DNA of 64,000 nucleotides from Phenylobacterium sp. (lineage in GTDB: Bacteria; Pseudomonadota; Alphaproteobacteria; Caulobacterales; Caulobacteraceae): NCBI RefSeq assembly GCF_004799515.1, contig NZ_SSMX01000052.1:1-64000 (forward strand), written 5' to 3'. The translations under genes were made by a program, and so were the position numbers. The notes beneath the pieces were generated by a model. The model was given only the letters and a program-made list of their open reading frames with translations, made no database searches and was not told the origin of the DNA. Positions 17,031 to 25,549 of the stretch are shown here, piece after piece (position 1 is the first letter of the stretch; every line of letters begins with the position of its first letter).

Positions 17031-17108
17031 TTCCGGCAAGGCCAAGATGTGCACCCCATGCACAAACTCCGCTTGAGCCCACCGCCTACGGGCGCTACCC
17101 GCAGCGCC

Positions 17109-18806
17109 ATGTCGTCCCAACCCAACCTGCATGGCCTCTCGGCCCAGGCGCGCGAGGCCAGGAGCTGGCCGTTCGAACAGGCGCGCCTGCTGCTCGAGCG
17201 CGTCCTGCGCCTGCGGCTCAGCGACGCCGAGCGCGACCTGGCCGCGGTCCTGTTCGCCCAGGGCAAGTTCGCGGAGGCCGCCGCGACCCTGCCGGCGCTG
17301 GCCAAGCCGGTGATCTTCCAGTGCGGCTATGGCGCGTCCGGCCTGCCGCACATGGGCACCTTCGGCGAGGCCGCACGGCCGACCATGGTGCGCACCGCCT
17401 TCCGCGCGCTCACCGAGGACGCCATCCCGACGGAGCTTATCGTCTTCTCCGACGACATGGACGGCTTCCGGAAGATCCCCGACAACGTGCCCAACAAGGC
17501 CATGCTGGAGGAGGACCGCGACAAGCCGGTCACCTCCGTGCGCGACCCCTTCGGCGAGTACGAGAGTTTCGGCGCGCACAACAACGCCCGCCTGCGCGCC
17601 TTCCTCGACGGTTTCGGCTTCGACTACACCTTCATGAGCTCGACCGAGACCTACAGGTCCGGCCGGCTGGACGCGGTGCTGCTGCGCATCCTGGAGCGGT
17701 TCGAGGCCATCCAGGCGATCATGCTGCCGACGCTGGGCGAAGAGCGCCGCGCCACCTATTCGCCCTTCCTGCCGATCAGCCCCAAGTCGGGCCGGGTGCT
17801 GCAGACGCCGACCCTGGAACGCCATCTCGACCGCGGGACCATCGTCTTCGCCGACGAGGATGGGACCCTGACCGAGGTCCCGGTGACCGGCGGAAATGTG
17901 AAGCTGCAATGGCGGCCGGACTGGGCGGCGCGCTGGACGGCGCTTTCCATCGACTACGAGATGAGCGGCAAGGACCTGGTGGACTCGGTCCGCGTGTCCA
18001 ACCGGGTGTGCAAGGCCCTAGGCGGCGAGCCGCCGGAGGCCTTCCACTACGAGCTGTTCATGGACGAGAACAACCAGAAGATCTCCAAGTCCAAGGGCAA
18101 CGGCCTGACCATGGAGGAATGGCTGCGCTACGGCACGCCGGAGAGCCTAGCCTACTACATGTACCAGTCGCCGAAGTCGGCGAAGCGGCTCTATTTCGAC
18201 GTTATCCCCAAGGCGACGGACGAATACCTGCAGCAGCTCGACGCCTTCAACAAAGCGCGGGCGGACCGGGCCAACGCGCCCGCCATCGACAACCCCGCCT
18301 GGCACGTCCACCGCGGGGCGCCGCCGGAGCGCGGATCGCCGGTCAGCTTCTCGCTGCTGCTGAACCTGGTCTCGGCGGCGGACGCCTCGACCAAGGACAT
18401 CCTGTGGGGCTTCATCGAGCGCTATATCCCCGGCGCCACCCCGGCCAGCGAGCCGGTGCTCGACCAGCTCGCCGGCTATGCGATCAACTACTACGAGGAC
18501 TTCGTGAAGCCCTCGAAGCGGTTCCGCGCGCCGACGGATCAGGAACGCGCGGCGATGGAAGCCCTCGTGGGGAAGCTCAAGGCCCTGCCGGCCGGCGCCG
18601 ACGCCGAGGCGATCCAGAACGAGGTGTTCGAGGTCGGCAAGGCCGCCGGCTTCGAGCCCCTGCGCGCCTGGTTCGGGGCGCTCTACGAGGTCCTGCTGGG
18701 CCAGAGCCAGGGCCCGCGCTTCGGCTCCTTCGTCGCCATCTTCGGCGTCGAGCGGACCGTGGCGCTGATCGAGCGCGCGCTGGCCGGCGAGTTGGTCGTG
18801 GCCTGA
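17109..18806 (+). CDS. lysS: Class I lysyl-tRNA synthetase
   Basis: About 565 residues. It charges tRNA-Lys using a class I Rossmann fold, the form found in archaea and many alphaproteobacteria instead of class II LysRS. The HIGH-like motif is HMGTFGEAARPT and the KMSKS motif is KISKSKGNGL. The C-terminal alpha-helix cage begins after YYMYQSPKSAKRLYFD. The start is uncertain, because ATG 17058 and a TTG at 17016 are in frame. I chose ATG 17109, since the upstream residues (basic, Pro-rich) look non-conserved. A hairpin follows the stop. Confidence 0.92.
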   Translation: MSSQPNLHGLSAQAREARSWPFEQARLLLERVLRLRLSDAERDLAAVLFAQGKFAEAAATLPALAKPVIFQCGYGASGLPHMGTFGEAARPTMVRTAFRALTEDAIPTELIVFSDDMDGFRKIPDNVPNKAMLEEDRDKPVTSVRDPFGEYESFGAHNNARLRAFLDGFGFDYTFMSSTETYRSGRLDAVLLRILERFEAIQAIMLPTLGEERRATYSPFLPISPKSGRVLQTPTLERHLDRGTIVFADEDGTLTEVPVTGGNVKLQWRPDWAARWTALSIDYEMSGKDLVDSVRVSNRVCKALGGEPPEAFHYELFMDENNQKISKSKGNGLTMEEWLRYGTPESLAYYMYQSPKSAKRLYFDVIPKATDEYLQQLDAFNKARADRANAPAIDNPAWHVHRGAPPERGSPVSFSLLLNLVSAADASTKDILWGFIERYIPGATPASEPVLDQLAGYAINYYEDFVKPSKRFRAPTDQERAAMEALVGKLKALPAGADAEAIQNEVFEVGKAAGFEPLRAWFGALYEVLLGQSQGPRFGSFVAIFGVERTVALIERALAGELVVA

Positions 18807-18815
18807 TTTTCATCT

Positions 18816-18848
18816 GCTCATCCCCGCGAAAGCGGGGACCCAGGCTTT
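18816..18848. repeat. REP-like palindrome after lysS
   Basis: CCCCGC-GAAA-GCGGGG (18822-18837) is a stable hairpin flanked by TCAT and GACCCAGGCTTT. The reverse complement recurs at 27290-27324. It may double as a lysS terminator but has no T-tract. Confidence 0.65.
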
Positions 18849-18853
18849 CTGAA

Positions 18854-18962
18854 CCACGGAAGACACGGAATTCACGGAAGGGCGCCCACCCCTGATCCGA
18901 GAGTCCCGGCGAACGCCGGGACGCTCGGGAGATAGGTTGGCCGGCTTCCGTGTCTTCCGTGG
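18854..18962. repeat. 109-bp element with perfect 17-bp terminal inverted repeats
   Basis: CCACGGAAGACACGGAA (18854-18870) and TTCCGTGTCTTCCGTGG (18946-18962) are exact inverted copies. Inside is a second hairpin with 9-bp arms, GTCCCGGCG at 18903 and CGCCGGGAC at 18914. It lies between the convergent lysS and metalloprotease genes. Confidence 0.75.
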
Positions 18963-18969
18963 CCCTCTT

Positions 18970-21447
18970 CTAGAAGTCCCCGTCGTCGTCTTCGCCGATC
19001 GGCATGCCGGGCGGGACCTCGACCTTCATCTTGGGGTCGGCGAGGACGCGGCGCAGTTCGTCCTTGTCCTCCAGCAGGGCCGCCAGATGCAGGCGGTGGG
19101 CGCGTTCCTCTGCGTCCGCGCCGGGCTGGGCCTTCAGCTTGCCGGCGAGGTCGTCGAGCGCCTGGTCGATTTCGGACGCCGCGCCCGGCGAGGTGGCGGC
19201 CATGCGCGCCGCGCCGGCCAGTTCCAGAACCGTGCGGGTCTGCACCCGCCGCGCGATCTCGGCGTAGCGGCCGGTCGCGGGCCTGAAGGCCGCGTCCAGC
19301 AGGCGGCCGGTGAGCTCGCCGACGCCCGGTTCGCTGGCGTCGCGGCGGTGCTGGTCGACCAGGCGGTTGAGGCGGGCCGGCGCGGTCAGCGCGTCCAGCA
19401 CCACGGTCGCGCCCACATCCGCCGCCGCCAGGCTGTCGTAGATCGACCCCCCGTCGATCGGGATGATCTCGATGGCGGTCTGCCGGTCGGGCCGGCCGGC
19501 CTGGCCGGAGGACAGCAGACCCGCCAGCCGCTCGGGCGTGTCCAGCGCCTCGGGCGTCATGGCGGCGAACAGCGCGGCCATGGCCGCGCGCTGGCGCTCC
19601 GCCGGGACCACGACGGCCACCGCGTTCTTGTCGCCCTTGACGCCGTAGCCGAAGTCGACGCCGCCCACCGACTTGGCGGCGGCCTCCACCTGGTAGCGGT
19701 GCAGCAGGTAGATCGGCGCGAACTTGCGGCGCAGCGCCTCCAGCGCCTCGCCGGGACGCAGCGCCTTCTCGCCGAACTGATCGAGGGCGACCTTGCGCAC
19801 CGCCATCATCCGGTCGAGTTCGGCGATCGGATCGGCGCCGTCGTCCCAGATCGCGCCCGCCGGATGGCCGGAGTCCACGGGCCGGGCGTCGTCGTCCTGT
19901 ACGAAGCGCAGCTTCTCCGCCCCGGCGCGGGCCTTGTCGGCCAGGGCCTTCCTGCCGGCCTCGCCCGGCGGCACGTCGGCGTAGAGCCAGTCGACGATGA
20001 ACTTGTCCCAGTCGCCGATGTCCTTTCCGTAGGCGTCGGAGAGGTCGATCTTGCCGCCCGTCAGCTTCACCCGGGGCGGCGGGTAGTCCATCACCGAGGT
20101 GCGCCCTTGCGTCGAGGCGCCGAAGTTGTGTGCGAAGCCCAGGGTGTGGCCGACCTCGTGCGCCGCCAGCTCGCGCAGGCGGGTGATCGAGACCTGCACC
20201 GGATCGTTGGGCCCGCCCTTGCCGTCCTGGTCGGCGCCCACCAGGCCCTCGAAGATCAGCATGTCCTGGCGCACCCGGAGCGCGCCCAGCAGCACCGATC
20301 CCTTGATGATCTCGCCGGTGCGCGGGTCGGTGATCGACTGGCCGTAGGACCAGCCGCGGGTGGCGCGGTCCACCCAGTTGATGACGTTGTAGCGCACGTC
20401 CAGGGGGTCCGCGCCCTCGGGCATGATCTCCACGCGATAAGCGTCCTTGAAGCCCGCCGCCTCGAAGGCCTTGGCCCACCAGGCCGCCCCCTGCTGCAGG
20501 GCGGTGCGCACCGGCTCCGGCGCGGCGCGGTCGACGTAGTAGACGATGGGTTTCTTGACCGGCGACACGGCCTTGGTCGGATCGGTCTTCTCCAGCCGGA
20601 AGCGGTGGGCCAGGCGCACCGCCAGGTCCTTGTCCAGCGGGGCGGCGTAGTCATAGACGATCGAGTCGAAGCCGCCGGTGCGCGGGTCGAACTCGCGCGG
20701 CTGATAGCCGGGGTCCGGCAGCTTGATCAAACTGTGGCGGACGGTGAGCGTGATCAGCTTCGGGTCCGGAGCGATGTTGCGCACCTCCGGCCCGGGCGTG
20801 TCGGAGGTGAAGGTCTGGCGGGCCTCGAACTCCAGGTTCAGCGGGAAGACCTTCACCGCGGCGGGATCGGCCACGGAGAGATCCGGAACCAGCTTGTAGC
20901 CGCGCTCGCCGGACCGCTGCAGGTCGCCGGCGATGTCCTCCACGTCGCGGGTCAGGAAGCTCGAGAGGTCGACCAGGATACGGCCGTCGGCGGTGGTCCC
21001 CTCGACGCGTCCGGCCCAGACGGTGGAGACGGCGAAGGCGTCGTGGGCGGCGGCCTGCTCGTCGGCCGAGGCGCCCTTGGCCACGAAGCGCGGGTTCTCG
21101 TACTCGGCGATCACCTTGGCGCCCAACCTGCGGAAGACCAGGATCCGGCTCTGGCTGATGCGGGCGCGGTCGAGGCCCACGGGGGCGGAGCCCAGGCCGG
21201 TCTTCAGCGCGGTCACATAGAGGAAGCGGCCGCTCACCCCTTCGGCGTCCGGCGCCGGCAGGGCGACCAGGATGCGGCCCTTGGCCTTGTCGACGTAGGT
21301 GGGCAGGAGGCCGTCCTGGCGGGTCAGGCCCGCCACCGCGTCGGCCGGCGGACGATCCTGGAACGCCAGCGAAGGGCCGGCCGCCAACAGGATCACGGCG
21401 GCCGCGGCCCCGAACAATGCACGCTTCAACTTCACATCCCCCGACAT
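18970..21447 (-). CDS. Secreted zinc-dependent metalloprotease (DUF5117/DUF4953 family)
   Basis: A large exported protein of about 825 residues. The signal peptide is about residues 1-28 (ending LAFQ). The catalytic site is HEVGHTLGFAHNF with His430, Glu431, His434 and His440, the extended metzincin-type HExxHxxGxxH pattern, and VMDYPPP follows as a Met-turn-like segment. Family members carry N-terminal DUF5118/DUF5117 and C-terminal DUF4953 regions; the order and length fit. The function is degradation of unknown peptides in the periplasm or outside the cell. ATG 21447 is chosen; the frame extends to 21570 without signal-peptide character. It ends GEDDDGDF, an acidic tail. Confidence 0.85.
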   Translation of the reverse strand: MSGDVKLKRALFGAAAAVILLAAGPSLAFQDRPPADAVAGLTRQDGLLPTYVDKAKGRILVALPAPDAEGVSGRFLYVTALKTGLGSAPVGLDRARISQSRILVFRRLGAKVIAEYENPRFVAKGASADEQAAAHDAFAVSTVWAGRVEGTTADGRILVDLSSFLTRDVEDIAGDLQRSGERGYKLVPDLSVADPAAVKVFPLNLEFEARQTFTSDTPGPEVRNIAPDPKLITLTVRHSLIKLPDPGYQPREFDPRTGGFDSIVYDYAAPLDKDLAVRLAHRFRLEKTDPTKAVSPVKKPIVYYVDRAAPEPVRTALQQGAAWWAKAFEAAGFKDAYRVEIMPEGADPLDVRYNVINWVDRATRGWSYGQSITDPRTGEIIKGSVLLGALRVRQDMLIFEGLVGADQDGKGGPNDPVQVSITRLRELAAHEVGHTLGFAHNFGASTQGRTSVMDYPPPRVKLTGGKIDLSDAYGKDIGDWDKFIVDWLYADVPPGEAGRKALADKARAGAEKLRFVQDDDARPVDSGHPAGAIWDDGADPIAELDRMMAVRKVALDQFGEKALRPGEALEALRRKFAPIYLLHRYQVEAAAKSVGGVDFGYGVKGDKNAVAVVVPAERQRAAMAALFAAMTPEALDTPERLAGLLSSGQAGRPDRQTAIEIIPIDGGSIYDSLAAADVGATVVLDALTAPARLNRLVDQHRRDASEPGVGELTGRLLDAAFRPATGRYAEIARRVQTRTVLELAGAARMAATSPGAASEIDQALDDLAGKLKAQPGADAEERAHRLHLAALLEDKDELRRVLADPKMKVEVPPGMPIGEDDDGDF

Positions 21448-21581
21448 CGACAGGCGCCAGACTAGGCGCAGGCGGCGGCCACGGCCAAGCCGTCCCGGAC
21501 GCAAATTCAGGCCCTCCGCCCCCGGCGCCCGAAACCAGGGCGACGTAAGGTCAGCCGCCTTGACCCTCACGGAAGCATAGT

Positions 21582-21594
21582 TTTACAGTGTCAA
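21582..21594. promoter_or_regulatory. Candidate MerR-type operator
   Basis: TTTACA-G-TGTCAA is an imperfect inverted repeat (5 of 6 positions per arm) 42 bases before the MerR gene. A TTGACC hexamer lies upstream at 21560. It is AT-rich against a GC-rich background. This is pattern evidence only. Confidence 0.35.
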
Positions 21595-21636
21595 TAATCT
21601 CATCCGTCGATCGCGCCCCCAGAGGACCTGACGCCC

Positions 21637-22110
21637 ATGGACCTGCGCCGCCCTAACCGCACCTTCACCATCCGGCAGCTTTGCCAGGAGTTCAAATGCA
21701 CCCCGCGCGCCCTGCGCTTCTATGAGGACAAGGGCCTGCTCTCGCCCGCCCGCGACGGCATGAACCGGGTCTATTCCTACAGGGACCGCGCCCGGGTGCA
21801 GCTAATCCTGCAAGGCAAGCGCGTGGGCCTGGCCCTGGCCGAGATCGGCGAAATCCTCGACCTTTACGAAGTCGATGATGGCGGCGCCCAGCAGGCGGCC
21901 AAGAGCTTGCGCAAGTTCCAGGAGCGCATCGTGGCGCTGGAACAGCAGAGGATCGACGTCGACGAACAGATCCGCACCTTGAAGGCGGGCTGCGAAGCGA
22001 TGGAGAAACGCCTCGCCGAAACCCGGCCGGACCTGCTTCCCCGCGCGGCCGACTACGATCAGATGTTGCGCCGACGCCTCGACGGCGTGGAACATAGCGA
22101 AGTCAAATAG
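21637..22110 (+). CDS. MerR family transcriptional regulator
   Basis: A 157-residue regulator. The N-terminal winged helix reads FTIRQLCQEFKCTPRALRFYEDKGLLSPARDGMNRVYSYRD-like, the standard MerR DNA-binding domain at about residues 9-55. A long coiled coil (about 75-130) provides the dimer interface. There is no C-terminal cysteine cluster for metal sensing; the single Cys is in LKAGCEAME. It sits 39 bases before an acyl-CoA dehydrogenase gene. MerR proteins of this type commonly control fatty or branched-chain acid catabolism genes, which fits the downstream gene (inference). Confidence 0.9.
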   Translation: MDLRRPNRTFTIRQLCQEFKCTPRALRFYEDKGLLSPARDGMNRVYSYRDRARVQLILQGKRVGLALAEIGEILDLYEVDDGGAQQAAKSLRKFQERIVALEQQRIDVDEQIRTLKAGCEAMEKRLAETRPDLLPRAADYDQMLRRRLDGVEHSEVK

Positions 22111-22149
22111 CCGCGGGCTTCCTCGCGGCTTTCGGAGACGAAGACCGCG

Positions 22150-23943
22150 ATGCCCTATCAGCCGCCTGTCCGCGACCACGCCTTCCTGCTGCGCGATCTC
22201 CTGGAGCTCGAGCGCTACGCCAACCTGCCGGCCTTCGCCGATGCGTCCATGGAGACCGTCGACCAGATCCTGGACGAGGCGGCCCGTTTCACGGCCGAGG
22301 TGCTGGCGCCCCTGAACAGCGTCGGCGACAAGGAAGGCTGCCACTGGGCGGCCGACAATTCGGTCACCACGCCCAAGGGCTTCAAGGCGGCCTACGAGCA
22401 GCTGGTGGCCGGCGGCTGGCCCGGCCTGGGCTCGGACCCGGCCTACGGCGGCCAGGGCCTGCCGCATGTGGTCAACCTGGCCTTCTCCGAGATGAGCTCC
22501 TCGGCGAACATGGCCTTTTCCATGTACCCGGGCCTCACCCACGGCGCCTATTCGGCGATCCTGGCGGCGGGCACGCCGGAGCAGAAGGACCTCTACCTGC
22601 CCAAGCTGGCGTCGTTCCAGTGGGGCGGCACCATGAACCTGACCGAGCCGCACTGCGGCACGGACCTGGGTCTCCTGCGCACCAAGGCGGTCCCGAACGG
22701 CGACGGGACCTACAAGATCTCCGGCCAGAAGATCTGGATTTCCGGCGGCGAGCAGGACCTCACGGAGAACATCGTCCACCTGGTGCTGGCGCGCATCGAA
22801 GGCGCGCCGGCCGGCACCCGCGGCATCAGCCTGTTCATCGTGCCGAAGTTCCTGCCCGACGCAGAGGGCGCGCCGGGCGCGCGCAATTCCGTCAAGTGCC
22901 TGGGCCTGGAAGAGAAGATGGGCATCCACGGCAACGCCACCTGCGTGATCAGCCACGAGGAGGCCACCGGCTGGCTGCTCGGCGAGGAGAACCGTGGGCT
23001 CTCGATCATGTTCATCATGATGAACGAGGCGCGACTGGGAGTCGGCATGCAGGGCCTTGCCCAGGCCGAGGCCGCCTACCAGGCCGCCGCCGCCTTCGCC
23101 AAGGAGCGGCTGCAGGGCCGCTCGCTGACGGGGCCGAAGAACCCCGACGGCCCGGCCGACCCGATCATCGTCCATCCCGACATCCGCCGGATGCTGATGG
23201 ACTCCCGCGCCATCATCGAAGGCGGCCGCGCCTTCCTGTTCTGGACCGCCCTGCACGGCGACCTGGCCGAAGCCAGCCCCGACGAGGCGGCGCGCCAGAA
23301 GGGCCACGACTACATGGCGCTGATGACCCCGGTGCTGAAGGGCTTCCTCACCGACAAGGGCTTCCAGGTCTGCTCCGACGCCATGCAGGTGCACGGCGGC
23401 GCGGGCTTCACCGAGCATTTCCCGGTCAGCCAGTACCTGCGCGACTGCCGCATCGCCCTGATCTACGAGGGCACTAACGGCATCCAGGCCCTCGACCTGG
23501 TGGGCCGCAAGCTGGCCGCCGACGGCGGGCGCGCGGTGATGGGCTTCTTCGCCGAACTGGACGGCTATGTCGCCGAGACCGAGGCGCTGGGCCTGGACGA
23601 GCTGAAGCCCTTCACCGAGGGCCTGGCCAAGGCCAAGGGCGAGTTGCAGGAGGCCACCCTGTGGCTGATGCAGAACGGCCTGGCCAACCCGGACAACGCC
23701 GGCGCGGCCTCCACCGACTACCTGCACCTCTTCGGCCTGACGGCGCTCGCTTACATGTGGACGAAGATGGCGCGGACCGCCCAGGCCAAGATCGCGGACG
23801 GGGCTGCCGACCCCATCTATGCCGAGAAGCTGACGGTCGGCCGCTACTACATGGCCCGGGTCCTGCCGCAGACCGCGGCCCACCTGGCCAAGCTGAAGAC
23901 CGGGGCGGAGACCATGATGGCCCTGCCCGCCGAGGCGTTCTGA
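22150..23943 (+). CDS. Acyl-CoA dehydrogenase with C-terminal extension domain
   Basis: A 597-residue flavoprotein that introduces the alpha-beta double bond in an acyl-CoA. FAD/substrate regions are NLTEPHCGTDLGLLRTKA and YKISGQKIWISGGEQD, and the C-terminal helical domain has MQVHGGAGFTEHFPVSQYLRD and YEGTNGIQALDLVGRKL, where the Glu after IALIY is the predicted catalytic base. About 110 extra residues after 480 match the acetyl-CoA dehydrogenase C-terminal-like domain (PF12806), as in DmdC and related FadE-type enzymes. Candidate substrates include 3-methylthiopropionyl-CoA or medium/long acyl-CoAs. It is downstream of MerR and upstream of OsmC and probably in one unit. Confidence 0.92.
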   Translation: MPYQPPVRDHAFLLRDLLELERYANLPAFADASMETVDQILDEAARFTAEVLAPLNSVGDKEGCHWAADNSVTTPKGFKAAYEQLVAGGWPGLGSDPAYGGQGLPHVVNLAFSEMSSSANMAFSMYPGLTHGAYSAILAAGTPEQKDLYLPKLASFQWGGTMNLTEPHCGTDLGLLRTKAVPNGDGTYKISGQKIWISGGEQDLTENIVHLVLARIEGAPAGTRGISLFIVPKFLPDAEGAPGARNSVKCLGLEEKMGIHGNATCVISHEEATGWLLGEENRGLSIMFIMMNEARLGVGMQGLAQAEAAYQAAAAFAKERLQGRSLTGPKNPDGPADPIIVHPDIRRMLMDSRAIIEGGRAFLFWTALHGDLAEASPDEAARQKGHDYMALMTPVLKGFLTDKGFQVCSDAMQVHGGAGFTEHFPVSQYLRDCRIALIYEGTNGIQALDLVGRKLAADGGRAVMGFFAELDGYVAETEALGLDELKPFTEGLAKAKGELQEATLWLMQNGLANPDNAGAASTDYLHLFGLTALAYMWTKMARTAQAKIADGAADPIYAEKLTVGRYYMARVLPQTAAHLAKLKTGAETMMALPAEAF

Positions 23944-23960
23944 AGCAAAGGAGCCACCCC

Positions 23961-24437
23961 ATGGCCACCTATCGCGCCACCGCCGACTGGAGCCTGAAGG
24001 ACGGCGAGGACTTCGCCACAGGCCGTTACAGCCGCGGCCATTCGGTGGTGTTCGGCTCGGGCTTCGAGGCGCCCGGCACCGCCTCGCCGCATGTGGTGGG
24101 GAACAGGTGGTCCGTCCCCGGCGCCCTCGATCCGGAGGAGATGCTGGTGGGGGCCATCGCGACCTGCCACATGCTGAGCTTCCTGCACGTCGCCCGCGAG
24201 GCCGGATTCAGCGTGACGCACTACCGCGATACCGCCGAGGGCGTGATGGAGAAGCGCGACGACGGCGAGATGTGGGTCAGCCGCGTGACCCTACGCCCCG
24301 AGATCGCCTACGCCGGCCGCAGCCCCGACGCGGCCAGCGCCCACCACATGCACCACCGCGCCCACGAGATCTGCTTCATCGCCAACTCGGTGAAGACCGA
24401 GATCGTGGTGGAGGAAGCCTTGGTCGGCGGCGTCTAG
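23961..24437 (+). CDS. OsmC family protein
   Basis: A 158-residue OsmC/Ohr-fold protein. ATG 23961 has an AAAGGAG ribosome site. Family features are the GNRWSVPGALDPEEMLVGAIATCHMLSFLHVAREAGF segment, with one cysteine (Cys in ATCHM) at the long central helix, and HEICFIANSV, carrying the second cysteine. The pair corresponds to the peroxidatic and resolving cysteines of Ohr/OsmC. Such proteins reduce organic or lipid hydroperoxides. It lies 17 bases after the acyl-CoA dehydrogenase gene and is likely cotranscribed, consistent with protection during lipid oxidation. Confidence 0.9.
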   Translation: MATYRATADWSLKDGEDFATGRYSRGHSVVFGSGFEAPGTASPHVVGNRWSVPGALDPEEMLVGAIATCHMLSFLHVAREAGFSVTHYRDTAEGVMEKRDDGEMWVSRVTLRPEIAYAGRSPDAASAHHMHHRAHEICFIANSVKTEIVVEEALVGGV

Positions 24438-24445
24438 GCCGGCCG

Positions 24446-24961
24446 GTGCGCCGCAAGCAGCTCATCCTCCTCCTCGGCGCCCTGCTCGGAGTCCTGCTTG
24501 TCGCCGGGGTGGTGCTGAAAGCCGGTGTGCTCGCCGCGCACGTGAGTCTGCCGGCCGACGATGCCGGCGACCGCCTGGCGTTCGCGGTGCGCTGGTTGCT
24601 GGTCCCCGGTCTCACGCTCCTGGCCGGCATCCAGGTCGCCGCCCGAAGAGGCTTTGTGCCGGAGGCCATCGACGGCACGCGTACGCCGGCGAACCACGCG
24701 CTGGAGATCAATCTGCGCTACAATCAGAATACCCTGGAACAGGTGGTTTTGGCCGCCATCGCTTGGGCTGGTCTGGCGCTCAGCCTGCCGCACGGCGCGC
24801 TGGCCCTGATCCCGGCCATGGCCGGACTTTTCGCATTCGGCTGCGCGGCGTTCTGGATCGGATACTTGATCCACCCTCTGGGCCGCGCCTTCGGCATGGT
24901 GGTGACCGCGCTGCCGACGCTGGGCGCCTACGTCTGGCTCATCTGGCGGGCGTTTCACTGA
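24446..24961 (+). CDS. MAPEG family membrane protein
   Basis: About 171 residues from a GTG eight bases after the OsmC stop. Four TM helices are visible (about 5-27, 43-61, 90-130 as two, and 140-168). The segment NHALEINLRYNQNTLEQVVLA is the MAPEG signature region (Glu-Asn near the glutathione-binding end of TM2). MAPEG proteins include glutathione transferases and peroxidases of membrane-embedded lipids. That makes a sensible partner to OsmC and acyl-CoA dehydrogenase. The 3' end overlaps the convergent PadR gene by 23 bases. Confidence 0.8.
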   Translation: MRRKQLILLLGALLGVLLVAGVVLKAGVLAAHVSLPADDAGDRLAFAVRWLLVPGLTLLAGIQVAARRGFVPEAIDGTRTPANHALEINLRYNQNTLEQVVLAAIAWAGLALSLPHGALALIPAMAGLFAFGCAAFWIGYLIHPLGRAFGMVVTALPTLGAYVWLIWRAFH

Positions 24962-25493
24962 GACGAGGCGCAACGGCGTCCCGGTCGGCCCAGTCCGCCA
25001 GCAAATCCCGGCGCGACTGCTGCAAGGCGATCGCCAGCGCCACCCGCGGCCGCTCCACGGTGTTCATCCGGCCCAGATGGGCCTCCATTTCCTCGATGTT
25101 GCCGGCGATCCGGGCGTCGAGCTCCCGGAACAGCGCCTGGCGTTCCGACGCAGGCAGCAACGACCAGATGCCCGCCCGCAGCCGGAACGGGTCGACGCCG
25201 CTGCTGGTGGCGCGCGCCGCGTCGCAGGCCCAGGCCGTGAGCGCTTGGCGGCCGGCGTCAGTGATCGACAGACGGCGGGTCGCGCGCCCACCCTGCGCTG
25301 CCGAGGCGTCGAGCAGGCCGTCCTGCGCCAGCCGCCGCACCGCCGGGTAGACCGCGCCGGCGCTGCCCTTCCATTCCAGAGAGAAGGAGTCGGCGAAGGC
25401 CCGGCGGACCTGGAAGGCGGTCGTCTGGCCGCAATGCTCGACCTCCGAAAGGATCGCGCCCTCCAGCTCGCTGAGCCTCCTGGTCTGGTTCAT
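24939..25493 (-). CDS. PadR family transcriptional regulator (long form)
   Basis: A 184-residue PadR protein. The winged helix covers about residues 8-80, with the LEWKGSAGAVYPAVRRLAQDGLL recognition region and the RATRRLSITDAGRQAL wing. An extended C-terminal helical domain (about 95-180, Vir_act_alpha_C-like) should mediate dimerisation and ligand response. It is divergent from a secreted-protein gene. A perfect 19-bp palindrome (25520-25538) lies between them and is the likely operator. Confidence 0.9.
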   Translation of the reverse strand: MNQTRRLSELEGAILSEVEHCGQTTAFQVRRAFADSFSLEWKGSAGAVYPAVRRLAQDGLLDASAAQGGRATRRLSITDAGRQALTAWACDAARATSSGVDPFRLRAGIWSLLPASERQALFRELDARIAGNIEEMEAHLGRMNTVERPRVALAIALQQSRRDLLADWADRDAVAPRLSETPAR

Positions 25494-25519
25494 CGTTGCT
25501 TTCCCCCGCGGCGGCGTCG

Positions 25520-25538
25520 ATAGTACGAATCGTACTAT
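25520..25538. promoter_or_regulatory. Perfect palindromic operator between PadR and secreted-protein genes
   Basis: ATAGTACGA-A-TCGTACTAT is a perfect inverted repeat with 9-bp arms and one central base. It lies 26 bases upstream of the PadR start and 11 bases upstream of the divergent start at 25550, right where promoter elements and the ribosome site should be. This is the architecture of a PadR operator. It could repress both genes. Confidence 0.75.
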
Positions 25539-25549
25539 GGAGTTGGGTT

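Noticed and set aside
18872..20479. Large minus-strand and plus-strand open frames (18872-20479 and 18937-21465) opposite or within the metalloprotease gene
   Set aside because: They are GC-rich shadow frames with skewed Arg/Gly/Ala composition and no motifs, while the 18970-21447 frame has a signal peptide and an HExxH site.
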